From NCBI RefSeq assembly GCF_001263415.1, contig NZ_LGTE01000011.1, positions 1 through 64,000 on the forward strand: a stretch of 64,000 nt of DNA, in the 5' to 3' direction. The stretch comes from Thermincola ferriacetica. Lineage in GTDB: Bacteria; Bacillota; Thermincolia; Thermincolales; Thermincolaceae. Made by a program: the position numbers and the translations under genes. This document shows, piece by piece, positions 17,688 to 25,730 of this stretch. Position 1 is the first letter of the stretch, and the number at the start of each line of letters is the position of its first letter. A model generated the notes under the pieces. The model saw only the letters and a list, made by a program, of their open reading frames with translations, was not told the origin of the DNA and made no database searches.

Positions 17688-19409
17688 TTAAAAGTTATAA
17701 AGAGTGTCAATTTCTTCGCCGGTAAAGTCCCATGTAGTATTATGCGGCGGGCATTCTTCCCGGAAAAACTCGGGTAACCGGTCATGTTCCCTGGTAAACC
17801 CGGCCGCCTCATTGAATGCGCGTTCAGTCCGTAGCACAGACTTACCTAATTCGGTGATATCGTCATTCGTAAGGTTCAAACCGTACTGGGCATTAATCAT
17901 GTCTACGATAGCCTGAAAAGCATCGGCGTTATCCAGGATACAAAAAGCCACAAACAGGCAAAGCCCTGCGCTGTCCAGTGCTGCGGTGGCGATTTGCAGG
18001 TTTCTGGACAACTCTATGTTGCCTTCTTTCCCCAGTGGATTTACCTCTCCACCCACTTTTAAAACATTGGTGGCCACAGAATAACCGGCTGTATGGTCAG
18101 CTCCCATCGGCGAAGTAGCGTAGGTCAAGCCGATTCCTTTAACGGCCCGGGGGTCATACGCGGGCATAGCCTGCCCTTTGACCACGGGAACCCTTGTAAC
18201 GCCCAGGGCCTTGCCCGTGAAGGCAGCGCCATTGCCAAGGATGCGGCCAAGGTAAGTACTTTTTTCGATTTCCTTCAATAAGTTCAACATCCCCGGTCCA
18301 TCGCCGAAGGGGATTACCCCTCCTTCCATAGCAACACCCATAGTTACAGCGGTTTCTATGGAATCAATGCCAATATCGTCGCAAATGCGGTCGGCCTGGG
18401 CGATAATGTCCAGGTCATCTATGCAACAGTGAGCTCCAAATCCCCAGATGGTCTCGTACTCAAAACCAGCCGTCAGGTAATTTCCGTCTTTATCATTATA
18501 TATCTGCGAACAACGGATTACACAACCGGCATGACAGCCATGGGTGGGTTTTCCGTTTCTGCTGACAATTATATCATGCATTGTTTCACCGCTTATTTTA
18601 TTAGCATGTTCGTAACGGCCCAAACGGAAATTTTGCGTCGGTAACCCGCCGGCTTCATTGATTATATTGACTAACACATTTGTACCATAGGTGGGCAATC
18701 CCTGGCCCGTGACGGGATGTTCCCGCAACCCCTTGGCCAGCCTGCGGGCAGCCTCTTTAAACTTTTCCTGGTCCGCAATAGCAACGCCCGGAGCGCCGGC
18801 ATCGTCTATGGTAATATATTTAACCTTTTTTGCACCCATTACCGCCCCCAGACCGCCACGTCCGGCGCTGCGCAGATTGCCGTCGGGGTCTTTCACCGAA
18901 ATATTGGCTGCCGCCATACGGGTTTCTCCGGCCTGGCCGATAGTTAAAACTCCGATCTTGCTGCCAAATTTCTCCGTCAATCGGGCAACTACTTCGTAAT
19001 TTCCCTTGCCCACCAGTTCGTTTTCTTCCTGCACCCGGCAGCCATTTTTATCAACATGAATGCTGTAAAATTTATCCCCTTCCGGCTGTCCCTCAATAAT
19101 CAGCGCCTTTATGCCCAGCCTGGCCAGCTTTTGGGCGGCAGTGCCACCGGCATTGCTCTCCTTAATCCCACCTGTAAGCGGGCTCTTGGCGCCTACAGAC
19201 AACCGCCCTGAATTGGGAGCAGCCGTGCCACTCAGCAACCCGGGCGCAATTACCAGTTTGTTGTTTTTGCCTAAGGGATGACAAGTTGGTTCCACTTCTT
19301 TACCCACAATCGCCGAGGTCAAGGCCCTTCCGCCCAACCCCTTCCATTCAGCGGGGACATCTTCCACGGTAACTGTCTGGTTCGTCATGTTTACACGATA
19401 AATTTTCAT
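17688..19409 (-). CDS. Aldehyde:ferredoxin oxidoreductase family protein (tungsten type), copy 1
   Basis: A 573-aa AOR-family enzyme: bis-pterin tungsten and one [4Fe-4S] cluster, interconverting aldehydes and carboxylic acids with ferredoxin. Cluster Cys are in HGCHAGCVIRC (292, 296, 300) with a further Cys in the conserved DSAGLC stretch (484). RSAGRGGLGAVMGAKKVK and PMGADHT are family signatures. A TTG at 19415 is possible, but ATG at 19409 has GGAGGT nine bases upstream. It is preceded by a sigma-54 promoter and followed by a terminator, so it is probably monocistronic. Confidence 0.92.
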   Translation of the reverse strand: MKIYRVNMTNQTVTVEDVPAEWKGLGGRALTSAIVGKEVEPTCHPLGKNNKLVIAPGLLSGTAAPNSGRLSVGAKSPLTGGIKESNAGGTAAQKLARLGIKALIIEGQPEGDKFYSIHVDKNGCRVQEENELVGKGNYEVVARLTEKFGSKIGVLTIGQAGETRMAAANISVKDPDGNLRSAGRGGLGAVMGAKKVKYITIDDAGAPGVAIADQEKFKEAARRLAKGLREHPVTGQGLPTYGTNVLVNIINEAGGLPTQNFRLGRYEHANKISGETMHDIIVSRNGKPTHGCHAGCVIRCSQIYNDKDGNYLTAGFEYETIWGFGAHCCIDDLDIIAQADRICDDIGIDSIETAVTMGVAMEGGVIPFGDGPGMLNLLKEIEKSTYLGRILGNGAAFTGKALGVTRVPVVKGQAMPAYDPRAVKGIGLTYATSPMGADHTAGYSVATNVLKVGGEVNPLGKEGNIELSRNLQIATAALDSAGLCLFVAFCILDNADAFQAIVDMINAQYGLNLTNDDITELGKSVLRTERAFNEAAGFTREHDRLPEFFREECPPHNTTWDFTGEEIDTLYNF

Positions 19410-19550
19410 AACCAAAAGACCTCCCTTTATTTTTAGTTTTGGCCGGGCGGCAAATTGCTTCCGGCGCCCTTACGTTTGCATTTCCACAACAGCAGGACAT
19501 GCAAATCTGAAGAAATTTCATCATATGAATTGCCGCCTTGTATTTTTAGA

Positions 19551-19566
19551 AGCAATTCTCGTGCCA
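19551..19566 (-). promoter_or_regulatory. Sigma-54 (RpoN) -24/-12 promoter of the first AOR
   Basis: The minus strand reads TGGCACGAGAATTGCT, an essentially perfect match to TGGCAC-N5-TTGCW. It points towards the AOR start about 140 bp away. The other parts of the gap 19410-19776 hold only the terminator of the next gene and no convincing coding sequence. Confidence 0.85.
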
Positions 19567-19734
19567 ACCATAATAAAATAATGCTGGTCCCTGAATTACA
19601 GGATTTTATCGGTCTTTTGGACTTTTATGACGTTTCCCGTTTTGGTACTTTCTCGTGCAAAGAAATCGTAATACACCATGTAAAACCAGTAATTAAATAC
19701 AATATGCCTTTTCTCATAATGAAACACCCGTCTC

Positions 19735-19774
19735 AAATTAAAACAAGCCTCTCCTTTTTCAGAAGAGGCTTGTT
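19735..19774 (-). terminator. Terminator downstream of the membrane protein gene
   Basis: An 11-bp perfect stem AACAAGCCTCT (19742-19752) with AGAGGCTTGTT (19764-19774). On the minus strand it is followed by TTTTAATTT, just past the gene stop at 19777. Confidence 0.75.
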
Positions 19775-19776
19775 AA

Positions 19777-20403
19777 CTATATTAACAAGCGCCTGTTAAC
19801 TGCTTTCCTGATTGTTTGTCCACGCAGGTGTTTTATTGTTACCGCCAACAGTACTGCCCATACCGTCATACCTGCCACAGCGCCCAAAACCATAACCGTC
19901 ACAAAACCGCTGTTCATCCCTTCAATCCCCGGTTTCCTTATCAGGCTTATCCATGAGGAGATATAAAAAACCGTCACGCCAATTACATAGCCCAACCCCA
20001 AAGACGCCATGATTTCAAGGGCGCTTCTGGCCCAGGCATAAAGTCTGATAAACATAATCCCGCATATAAGCATAAAGGCGGAAAACAGCACCTGCAATAT
20101 CGCAAACCAATAAAAATTGTCGTTATAGTATTCTAACACACGGCCGAAAATACTTGGCATACTGTTTTGCAGATATATCATTTCCTCCTGTTCCGCCGAT
20201 GCCGCCGAACCTGGATAGAGCAGGTTCAAACTCCCGGACAGTACCATTTGACCGGCAATGATGATAAATAACCAGCCAATAAGCCAAACTGACAATGGCT
20301 TCTTTGCCAAACTCCCCATATTATATATCCCCCCACAGATACACCACAATACACCCAACAACCTGACACCAATAGCCAATTTCTCTTCTCTGCAAACAAG
20401 CAC
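19777..20403 (-). CDS. Membrane protein of unknown function
   Basis: A 208-aa protein with four or five hydrophobic segments (about 12-28, 39-60, 97-120, 130-152, 168-190) and a basic C-terminus (KHLRGQTIRKAVNRR), suggesting a cytoplasmic tail. No family recognised. The start is uncertain. GTG at 20403 directly follows an in-frame stop and lies inside a hairpin (20398-20405 with 20421-20428). ATG at 20319 has GGGGGG nine bases upstream and would give 180 aa, but loses the first hydrophobic segment. It stands alone between two terminators. Confidence 0.7.
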   Translation of the reverse strand: MLVCREEKLAIGVRLLGVLWCICGGIYNMGSLAKKPLSVWLIGWLFIIIAGQMVLSGSLNLLYPGSAASAEQEEMIYLQNSMPSIFGRVLEYYNDNFYWFAILQVLFSAFMLICGIMFIRLYAWARSALEIMASLGLGYVIGVTVFYISSWISLIRKPGIEGMNSGFVTVMVLGAVAGMTVWAVLLAVTIKHLRGQTIRKAVNRRLLI

Positions 20404-20652
20404 CTATCCCATGCCGGAACAGGTGCTTTAAATAAACCTGAAAAGTTATTGGCTTAAAAAACTGTATTGATTGTGAAAAAAATAACTTACCTGGCGTCCC
20501 GCCTCCCTTATTGCAGTTCATTTAATAGACAAGCTCTTTTTAATGTTTTTTATAATTTATGTATGAATTCCTTCCTGTAAAAACACTTTTTCCGTAAACG
20601 GTTGCATTTGGCCGTCGAGTGGTCATATAGGCGGTTAAATGGTTATTCCGTG

Positions 20653-20683
20653 AAAAAAACGCGACCCTGTGGTCGCGTTTTTT
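20653..20683. terminator. Bidirectional terminator after the reductase-like gene
   Basis: AAACGCGACC-CTGT-GGTCGCGTTT with A- and T-runs on both sides (20653-20683), so it works on either strand. It ends the reductase gene that stops at 20701. The remaining gap 20404-20652 holds only the hairpin near 20400 and nothing else recognisable. Confidence 0.9.
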
Positions 20684-20700
20684 GTAGGATGTTTGCTACA

Positions 20701-21612
20701 TCATATACCGCGATTCGGGGCTACAGCAGTCGCAGCCTCTGGGCCAAGCACAGCCTGCTTAAAGGTATCCAGCCCCACCCGGTCAATAAGTTCTCCCAGG
20801 CGTTCATTATGCCTGGCATTTCCCTTGTACCAATTAATAATTTTATCAACCAGCTCTAAAACCTGGTCGGGTTCAAGCTGGTCAGCAATCCTGTCCCCCA
20901 ACCGGGGTTTAACGCCGGCGTTACCGCCTACCATTACAACATAACCTTTAGATGTTCCCATTATGCCTATGTCCCTTACCGCCGGTTCTGAACAGGAGTT
21001 CTGGCAGCCGGAAACAGCCATCTTGAATTTGCCTGGTAATTCCATGCCGTGATATTTTTTATCCAATTCCAGCCCCAGCCCTACGGCATCCTGCTGGCCG
21101 CGCTTGCAGAATGTGGTGGCCGGGCAGATTTTTACGCTCCTGACACAGAGCCCGACAGCATGTCCTGGATCCATGCCCAGGTCATTCCAGGCTTTCTCAA
21201 CATCTTCATGCTTCAGACCTACAATGGCCAATCGTTGCGCAGAAGTAACCTTGATCACTTCCGCACCATATTTCTCCGCCACATCGGCAATTTTTCTCAG
21301 GGTTGCCGGATTGGTTATACCGCCCGGTATATGGGGAACAATGGCGTAGGTTTTTTTGTCTCTCTGCAGTACTGCCCCTTTGGGTTGAGCCAAAGCCTTC
21401 GCTTCTTCGCTGGCCTCACCGAACCCGGCGCTGTTCAGTCGGGTCAACAGTTCTGTCTCGTCTATACCATGGGTCCTGGCCGCTCCGGCAACGGTTTCCG
21501 CCGTGGCAGACGGACATCCCAGACATTGCATGCCCATGGCCCGAAATACATCGGCCGTTTTGGGGTTTAATTTCAATACTTCGCCTACCGTCATATTTCT
21601 GGTTATCTGCAT
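20701..21612 (-). CDS. DUF1858 plus nitrite/sulfite reductase-like siroheme protein
   Basis: 303 aa. The N-terminal ~65 residues (MTVGEVLKLNPKTADVFRAMGMQCLGCPSA) are a DUF1858 domain with Cys-x-Gly-Cys. The rest is a single ferredoxin-half and siroheme/[4Fe-4S] half of the nitrite/sulfite reductase fold, with CPATTFCK and SGCQNSCSEP giving the four cluster Cys. It is about half the length of a full assimilatory enzyme. The longer frame to 21651 is less likely: ATG at 21612 has AAGGAGGT eight bases upstream. Function unknown; it may reduce or bind sulfite/nitrite. A 2[4Fe-4S] ferredoxin lies just upstream. Confidence 0.88.
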   Translation of the reverse strand: MQITRNMTVGEVLKLNPKTADVFRAMGMQCLGCPSATAETVAGAARTHGIDETELLTRLNSAGFGEASEEAKALAQPKGAVLQRDKKTYAIVPHIPGGITNPATLRKIADVAEKYGAEVIKVTSAQRLAIVGLKHEDVEKAWNDLGMDPGHAVGLCVRSVKICPATTFCKRGQQDAVGLGLELDKKYHGMELPGKFKMAVSGCQNSCSEPAVRDIGIMGTSKGYVVMVGGNAGVKPRLGDRIADQLEPDQVLELVDKIINWYKGNARHNERLGELIDRVGLDTFKQAVLGPEAATAVAPNRGI

Positions 21613-21736
21613 GATATCCGACCTCCTTATAATCAAAAACCAATGGCTCAATTCTGTCTTTCACTAGTTTTTCCACTTACGCCTTCAATATGTAATGCAG
21701 CTAACCAATATGTGATTCATTTAGTTTATACTACAG

Positions 21737-21913
21737 TTAATCAAGGGACAGACACTGGACGGGGCAGCTATCCACACAGGCCCCACACTCTATGCAGGCC
21801 TCAGGGTGGACTTGCACTGCCTTACCGTCCTCAACCCGCCAGACGCCCTGCGGACAGACATCGGCACAGGTTCCGCACCCTATACATTCTTCTACGTTTA
21901 TTTTTGGTGCCAT
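21737..21913 (-). CDS. Small 2[4Fe-4S] ferredoxin
   Basis: A 58-aa protein found by direct translation. It starts MAPKINVEECIGCGTCADVCP and ends CIECGACVDSCPVQCLSLD. The eight Cys form two classical CxxCxxCxxxC(P) motifs; the first at residues 10-20, the second at 40-50. ATG at 21913 has AGGGAG about nine bases upstream. It lies between the CGGC-domain gene and the reductase-like gene on the same strand and probably supplies electrons to one of them. Confidence 0.9.
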   Translation of the reverse strand: MAPKINVEECIGCGTCADVCPQGVWRVEDGKAVQVHPEACIECGACVDSCPVQCLSLD

Positions 21914-21954
21914 GTTCTATCACTCCCTTTTTATATAATGCAATTTTTAAGCAT

Positions 21955-21987
21955 AGGGACCCATTAGTTGCTCAATGATGGGTCCCT
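21955..21987 (-). terminator. Hairpin at the end of the CGGC gene
   Basis: A 10-bp perfect stem AGGGACCCAT (21955-21964) with ATGGGTCCCT (21978-21987) overlaps the stop codon of the upstream gene. The following T-run on the minus strand is poor, so it may be an attenuator or an mRNA-stabilising hairpin rather than a full terminator. Confidence 0.5.
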
Positions 21988-22490
21988 TCTACCACTTTAA
22001 CCCCTTTGGCTTCAACTACTTTTTTAATTTGGTTTTTAAAAGGGCATTTCTGGTAGTCCTCCAAATCCATACACATGCAGGAACTCAAATGCAGAACATC
22101 CAGGTCATAATTCTTCAGTTTTTCTACCAGTCTGGAAACCCGGCGCCCACTGCAACCCCCGCAGGTAAAGAAGCCAATAAGTTCGGTGTCAGGGCCGTAC
22201 TGTTCGAAATGTACTTTTCGGTTATTAAAGGCTTTCAGGCAGCCCACGCCGGGACACACTTCAGAGACAATGTTGCAGCGGACCACCGCCACTTTGGTAG
22301 TCTTCTTCTCTTCTTTGTTCTTGCCGGAAACCATGGAAAAGTACCTGTCTTTTGTCTCCTGTACCAAATCTACAGTTATTTCATCAATATTTTTTTCCCT
22401 GGCCAGTTTTTCCACTGCGCTTTTGGCCATTTTCCTGACGAAACCGGGCACCTTTTCCATCTCACGCAAAGCTTCTTCTGTCCATTTCAT
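21972..22490 (-). CDS. PCP_red-type N-terminus fused to a CGGC domain
   Basis: 172 aa. Residues 1-45 (MKWTEEALREMEKVPGFVRKMAKSAVEKLAREKNIDEIT) match the PCP_red helix found in light-independent protochlorophyllide reductase subunits and in many anaerobe redox proteins. The rest is a CGGC domain with CPGVGCLKAF, FFTCGGCSGRR and SSCMCMDLEDYQKC, a probable metal-binding site. ATG at 22490 has GGAG eight bases upstream; a GTG at 22499 is less likely. It lies upstream of the small ferredoxin. The reaction is unknown. Confidence 0.85.
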   Translation of the reverse strand: MKWTEEALREMEKVPGFVRKMAKSAVEKLAREKNIDEITVDLVQETKDRYFSMVSGKNKEEKKTTKVAVVRCNIVSEVCPGVGCLKAFNNRKVHFEQYGPDTELIGFFTCGGCSGRRVSRLVEKLKNYDLDVLHLSSCMCMDLEDYQKCPFKNQIKKVVEAKGVKVVEGTHH

Positions 22491-22566
22491 AAGCGCCACT
22501 CCTTTATAATCGGCAACCGGTGGCCCTGCGCCCCGACCGCACCCAGTAATACCCTTAATTTGCAGT

Positions 22567-23343
22567 TTATGATTTTTCCGCTATTATAATCAGGTCATTG
22601 GACTCTTCTTTGGACCACGCCCTCTTTTTATAATTTCCGTAAGTCTCTATATTTTTAAAGCCCACCTCAGCCATAACTGCCAGCAAATCGTGCCGCCGCC
22701 ACGGGGTCAATGGCTCTGACAGTACGTGGAACTTCCATTCTCCAGCCTTCTCCCGTTGAAAAACAAGGATGTTAAACTGTACCTGTTCATCGCTTATCAG
22801 ATCCGTCATCCTGAGAAACAGGACTTCTTCCCGGTGGTCGCGGTAAACATTCAGGGGCATGTACCTTTCTCTGTTTAAAAAAACTTTATCGTAATTTCTC
22901 ATTTGAATTATAAGGATTCCGTTATTCTCTAGACAATCATAAAACTCCTGGATGGTTGCAACCAAAACTTCCTTTTCCCTGATATGGGCCAGTGAATTGC
23001 CCAGGCAGGTAACCATATCAAACTTCTGATTCAATTGTCCAAGGCCGTCCGCCCCCATTTGGTACAATTTCACCACAGCACTGGCAATTTTGGCATTTTC
23101 CCCGGCTTTTTCAATCATTTCCCCGCTGGGGTCTATCGCTGTAACATCCAGCCCCCATTGAGCAAACATGATAGCGTGTCTGCCGGTGCCGCAGCCTACA
23201 TCCAAAACCCTGCTTACACCTCTGGCGGAAACAGTTTCTTTAAAAAAAGGCCCTTCATTCCGGAGTCTCGTTTCCCAATCAATCATTTTATCATAATAAA
23301 AACCAAAAACCTCAAAAATATTGATGTTATCCTCCGGCTGCAT
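22567..23343 (-). CDS. Class I SAM-dependent methyltransferase
   Basis: 258 aa. The SAM-binding motif I is RVLDVGCGTGRHAIMFAQ (about residues 45-62), followed by DVTAIDPSGEMIEKA and FDMVTCLGNSLAH. The substrate cannot be told from the sequence. A GTG at 23418 falls within the upstream terminator stem, so I prefer ATG at 23343 (MQPEDNINIFEV). It lies between a terminated AOR operon and the CGGC gene and may have its own promoter. Confidence 0.88.
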   Translation of the reverse strand: MQPEDNINIFEVFGFYYDKMIDWETRLRNEGPFFKETVSARGVSRVLDVGCGTGRHAIMFAQWGLDVTAIDPSGEMIEKAGENAKIASAVVKLYQMGADGLGQLNQKFDMVTCLGNSLAHIREKEVLVATIQEFYDCLENNGILIIQMRNYDKVFLNRERYMPLNVYRDHREEVLFLRMTDLISDEQVQFNILVFQREKAGEWKFHVLSEPLTPWRRHDLLAVMAEVGFKNIETYGNYKKRAWSKEESNDLIIIAEKS

Positions 23344-23403
23344 GAAAACCACCGTCCTTCTCCTGACCTCACTGAAACCGGTCCTGCCTTCATTGTACAA
23401 AAA

Positions 23404-23430
23404 TAAAAAAACACCCACTATGACGTGGGT
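23404..23430 (-). terminator. Terminator downstream of the second AOR operon
   Basis: ACCCAC (23413-23418) pairs with GTGGGT (23425-23430). On the minus strand the stem is followed by a G and seven T. Confidence 0.85.
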
Positions 23431-23440
23431 CTGAAAAAAC

Positions 23441-23456
23441 TGTGATATATATCACA
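23441..23456. promoter_or_regulatory. Perfect 16-bp palindrome TGTGATATATATCACA
   Basis: Matches the TGTGA-N6-TCACA form bound by CRP/FNR-family regulators. It lies between the AOR stop and the terminator. A similar palindrome overlaps the promoter of the same operon at 25658-25674. Binding is inference. Confidence 0.5.
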
Positions 23457-23471
23457 TTCGACCACGGGCTT

Positions 23472-25208
23472 TTAAACCGTATAATACCTGGACTTATAAA
23501 TGTCCATAAGCTGCTTAATTTTTTCTTCTTCCACAAAACCGGTAAAGCTTTTGGTTTCAAAATACCGCTGCGGAAAACAAATATTTTCCAGGCGGTAACC
23601 CAGTTTTTCCTTTAAATCGCGTTTTAATCGGAAAACTTTCTTTCCGAGTTCACCTAAACTTTCTTCATTCCAGTCCAGGCCAATAGCTCTTAACGCCGAA
23701 ACCACCGTTCGCCTGTCATACACGTTCCGGGCAAACAGGCAGATGACAAGGGAGTTTAGTATGTTTCGCTCAATTTCCTCGTTAATAATTTTGTCAACCA
23801 CCTGCTCAGGGTCCCACCCCTGCAGCTTCTGGTCTATCGAGTAACCGGCATTATCCAGGTGAGAGTGCCTTGCCCCAACGGCCTGCCCAAATATAAAAGC
23901 GTGTCCGGTGTGATATCCGGCCATTTCATGACCACCGAGGCACATGGCAAAATCACAGCCACCGTATTTGGCGGCGGCGTACCATGTCCCCCTCGCCAGG
24001 TCCCTGTAAAAATCCGAATCCATAGCCACCAGCCGGTCAATTATCTCTCTGTAGACAGAGGCATTGCCAAAGGCAGGCCGACAGCCGATCATTTCTTCCC
24101 TAACCAGTTGCTTTTCAAAAGCCTCCGTCAGCCAGCCCAGCAGTACCCCCGTTGAAATACTGTCCAGGCCGTAAAGCTCTGTCTTTTCAATCAACTCCAA
24201 CAATTGGTCTCTGTTGTCAATACCAAGGAACGAACCCAGGGCAAAAACCAGCTCATGATCGTAAGAGATAGGAGTTGTATAGTATTCGTAATGGTCTCCG
24301 AACTGGCGCCTGACCTGGGCAATGTGAATACAGCCAATGGGACACCCGGAGCAAGCCAGTTTCCTGACCAGACTGTGCTTGGCAAAAGCCTCGCCGCTGA
24401 TCTCCTCTGCCCCCGCAAAGCTCCCGGCCTGCAGGTTCTTGGTAGGCAAACCGTTCATGGCATTTAAAGGCAGGACATTTACAGCCGTTCCCAGCCCATG
24501 ATACTTATCCATCACTTCCGTTTCTACAACCCTCTGGTATATTTCCTTGTAAACCCGCTGGTATTCCTTTTTATCAGTAATAGCCAGCCCCTCTTCCCCT
24601 TTTACTACCATAGCTTTTAAATTCTTGCTGCCAAAAACGGCGCCCAGTCCCAGGCGGCCAAAATGCCGGTATGTATCCACGTTTACACCGGCAAAAGAAA
24701 TTAACTTTTCCCCGGCGCGACCGATGCGAATACAACTGCGCAGCCCGGAACCGGTCTCTCTCCTGCGCAGAATCCGGCCTGTCTCCTCAACAGTCAGCCC
24801 CCACAAAGGTTCTGCGTTCTTAAACTCCACTCCGTCAGCAGTAATTACCAGATAAGTTGGCTTAGTGGCTTTTCCCTTCACAACTATAGCATCATACCCG
24901 GTAAAACGCATGGCCAGTCCCAGCCGCAGCCCTGCATAACTTTCACCCAGCTCCCCCGTTAAAGGAGAACGAAACATGGCCACTACCTTGGTCACCACAG
25001 GAAAAATCGTTTCCATAGGTCCTATGGCGAAGACAATAGGTTGGTCACCGTCCAAGGCATCCTTCTCCGGCATTATATATTCGTCCAGTAATTTTGTGGC
25101 CACACCTACCCCGCCAAGATAAGCCAGTAAATCTTTGCGATTATGCGCCTTTATCTTTTGCTTGTTCAGGTCAATCTCTAATACCCTGATACCGTTCGCA
25201 TTAATCAT
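23472..25208 (-). CDS. Aldehyde:ferredoxin oxidoreductase family protein, copy 2
   Basis: A 578-aa AOR-family protein, clearly different from copy 1. Cluster Cys are in CSGCPIGC (286, 289, 293), with Cys490 in the C-terminal part. GRLGLGAVFGSKNLKAMVVKG is the family core. The usual D-x-x-G-L-C pterin-binding motif reads N-S-L-V-I-C here, and GADHT is replaced by GARHSHLDNAG, so its substrate or even activity may differ. Its start overlaps the preceding ferredoxin gene by 8 bp, giving a two-subunit unit. Confidence 0.9.
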   Translation of the reverse strand: MINANGIRVLEIDLNKQKIKAHNRKDLLAYLGGVGVATKLLDEYIMPEKDALDGDQPIVFAIGPMETIFPVVTKVVAMFRSPLTGELGESYAGLRLGLAMRFTGYDAIVVKGKATKPTYLVITADGVEFKNAEPLWGLTVEETGRILRRRETGSGLRSCIRIGRAGEKLISFAGVNVDTYRHFGRLGLGAVFGSKNLKAMVVKGEEGLAITDKKEYQRVYKEIYQRVVETEVMDKYHGLGTAVNVLPLNAMNGLPTKNLQAGSFAGAEEISGEAFAKHSLVRKLACSGCPIGCIHIAQVRRQFGDHYEYYTTPISYDHELVFALGSFLGIDNRDQLLELIEKTELYGLDSISTGVLLGWLTEAFEKQLVREEMIGCRPAFGNASVYREIIDRLVAMDSDFYRDLARGTWYAAAKYGGCDFAMCLGGHEMAGYHTGHAFIFGQAVGARHSHLDNAGYSIDQKLQGWDPEQVVDKIINEEIERNILNSLVICLFARNVYDRRTVVSALRAIGLDWNEESLGELGKKVFRLKRDLKEKLGYRLENICFPQRYFETKSFTGFVEEEKIKQLMDIYKSRYYTV

Positions 25209-25617
25209 TTCGAACCTCCATAGTGATTACTTGGTGTGGGCAATAACGGGTACAGGTGCCACACTGAATACATACGATGGGCTTTTTTTCATCTTCATCA
25301 AAGAAGATGGCCTCAACACTACAGGCTGCCACGCACTTGCGGCAGCCAGTGCAAAGGTCTTTTTTGAAAATTACCCCGCCTCCCGGTCTTTCTACCAAGG
25401 CCTCCGCCGGGCAGGCTTCCGCACAGGCAGGTTTCAGACATCCCCGGCAGATAACCGCCAGGAAACTGCTTTGCAGACCGCCTGTCGATCTGATCTGAAT
25501 GGCACTGCGTCTCGGCGAATAGTCATTGTGTATGACCCTGGCGCAAGCCAGCATGCAGGAATAACAGCCTATACACTTGGCCATACCCGGAGCTTTCAGG
25601 ATTTTTGCTTCTGCCAC
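25201..25617 (-). CDS. AOR-associated polyferredoxin with four [4Fe-4S] motifs
   Basis: 138 aa with sixteen Cys in four groups: CIGCYSCMLAC, CRGCLKPACAEAC, CTGCRKCVAAC and CIQCGTCTRYC. The layout is that of DmsB/AorA-type electron-transfer subunits. It lies directly upstream of AOR copy 2 and overlaps it by 8 bp, so it is very probably its electron partner. GTG at 25626 and ATG at 25623 lie inside the ribosome-binding site AGAAGG. GTG at 25617, eight bases after it, is the better start. Confidence 0.92.
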   Translation of the reverse strand: MAEAKILKAPGMAKCIGCYSCMLACARVIHNDYSPRRSAIQIRSTGGLQSSFLAVICRGCLKPACAEACPAEALVERPGGGVIFKKDLCTGCRKCVAACSVEAIFFDEDEKKPIVCIQCGTCTRYCPHQVITMEVRND

Positions 25618-25657
25618 CTGCATCACCTTCTGAATGTGAAATATGTAACAATTCCTA

Positions 25658-25693
25658 TGATATTAATTATATCACACCGCGGACACTGTTCAA
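25658..25693 (-). promoter_or_regulatory. Promoter of the ferredoxin-AOR operon with overlapping palindrome
   Basis: On the minus strand TTGAAC (25693-25688), a 16-bp spacer, then TATAAT (25671-25666). The -10 lies inside an inverted repeat TGATAT-N5-ATATCA (25658-25674). The half-site is preceded by TG on the minus strand (TGTGATAT), as in the palindrome at 23441. Confidence 0.6.
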
Positions 25694-25695
25694 TG

Positions 25696-25726
25696 GAAAA
25701 TTCATCCCCGGCCGAACGGCCGGGGA
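25696..25726 (-). terminator. Terminator of leuS
   Basis: A 10-bp GC-rich stem TCCCCGGCCG-AA-CGGCCGGGGA (25705-25726), followed on the minus strand by GAATTTTCC, just past the leuS stop. Confidence 0.85.
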
Positions 25727-25730
25727 TAAA

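Noticed and set aside
19455-19799. 114-aa plus-strand frame upstream of the first AOR
   Set aside because: It runs through the sigma-54 promoter and a terminator stem and has no ribosome-binding site.
20398-20428. Hairpin over the GTG start of the membrane protein, considered as a riboswitch
   Set aside because: Only an 8-bp stem with no known aptamer motif and no terminator partner; noted under the gene instead.
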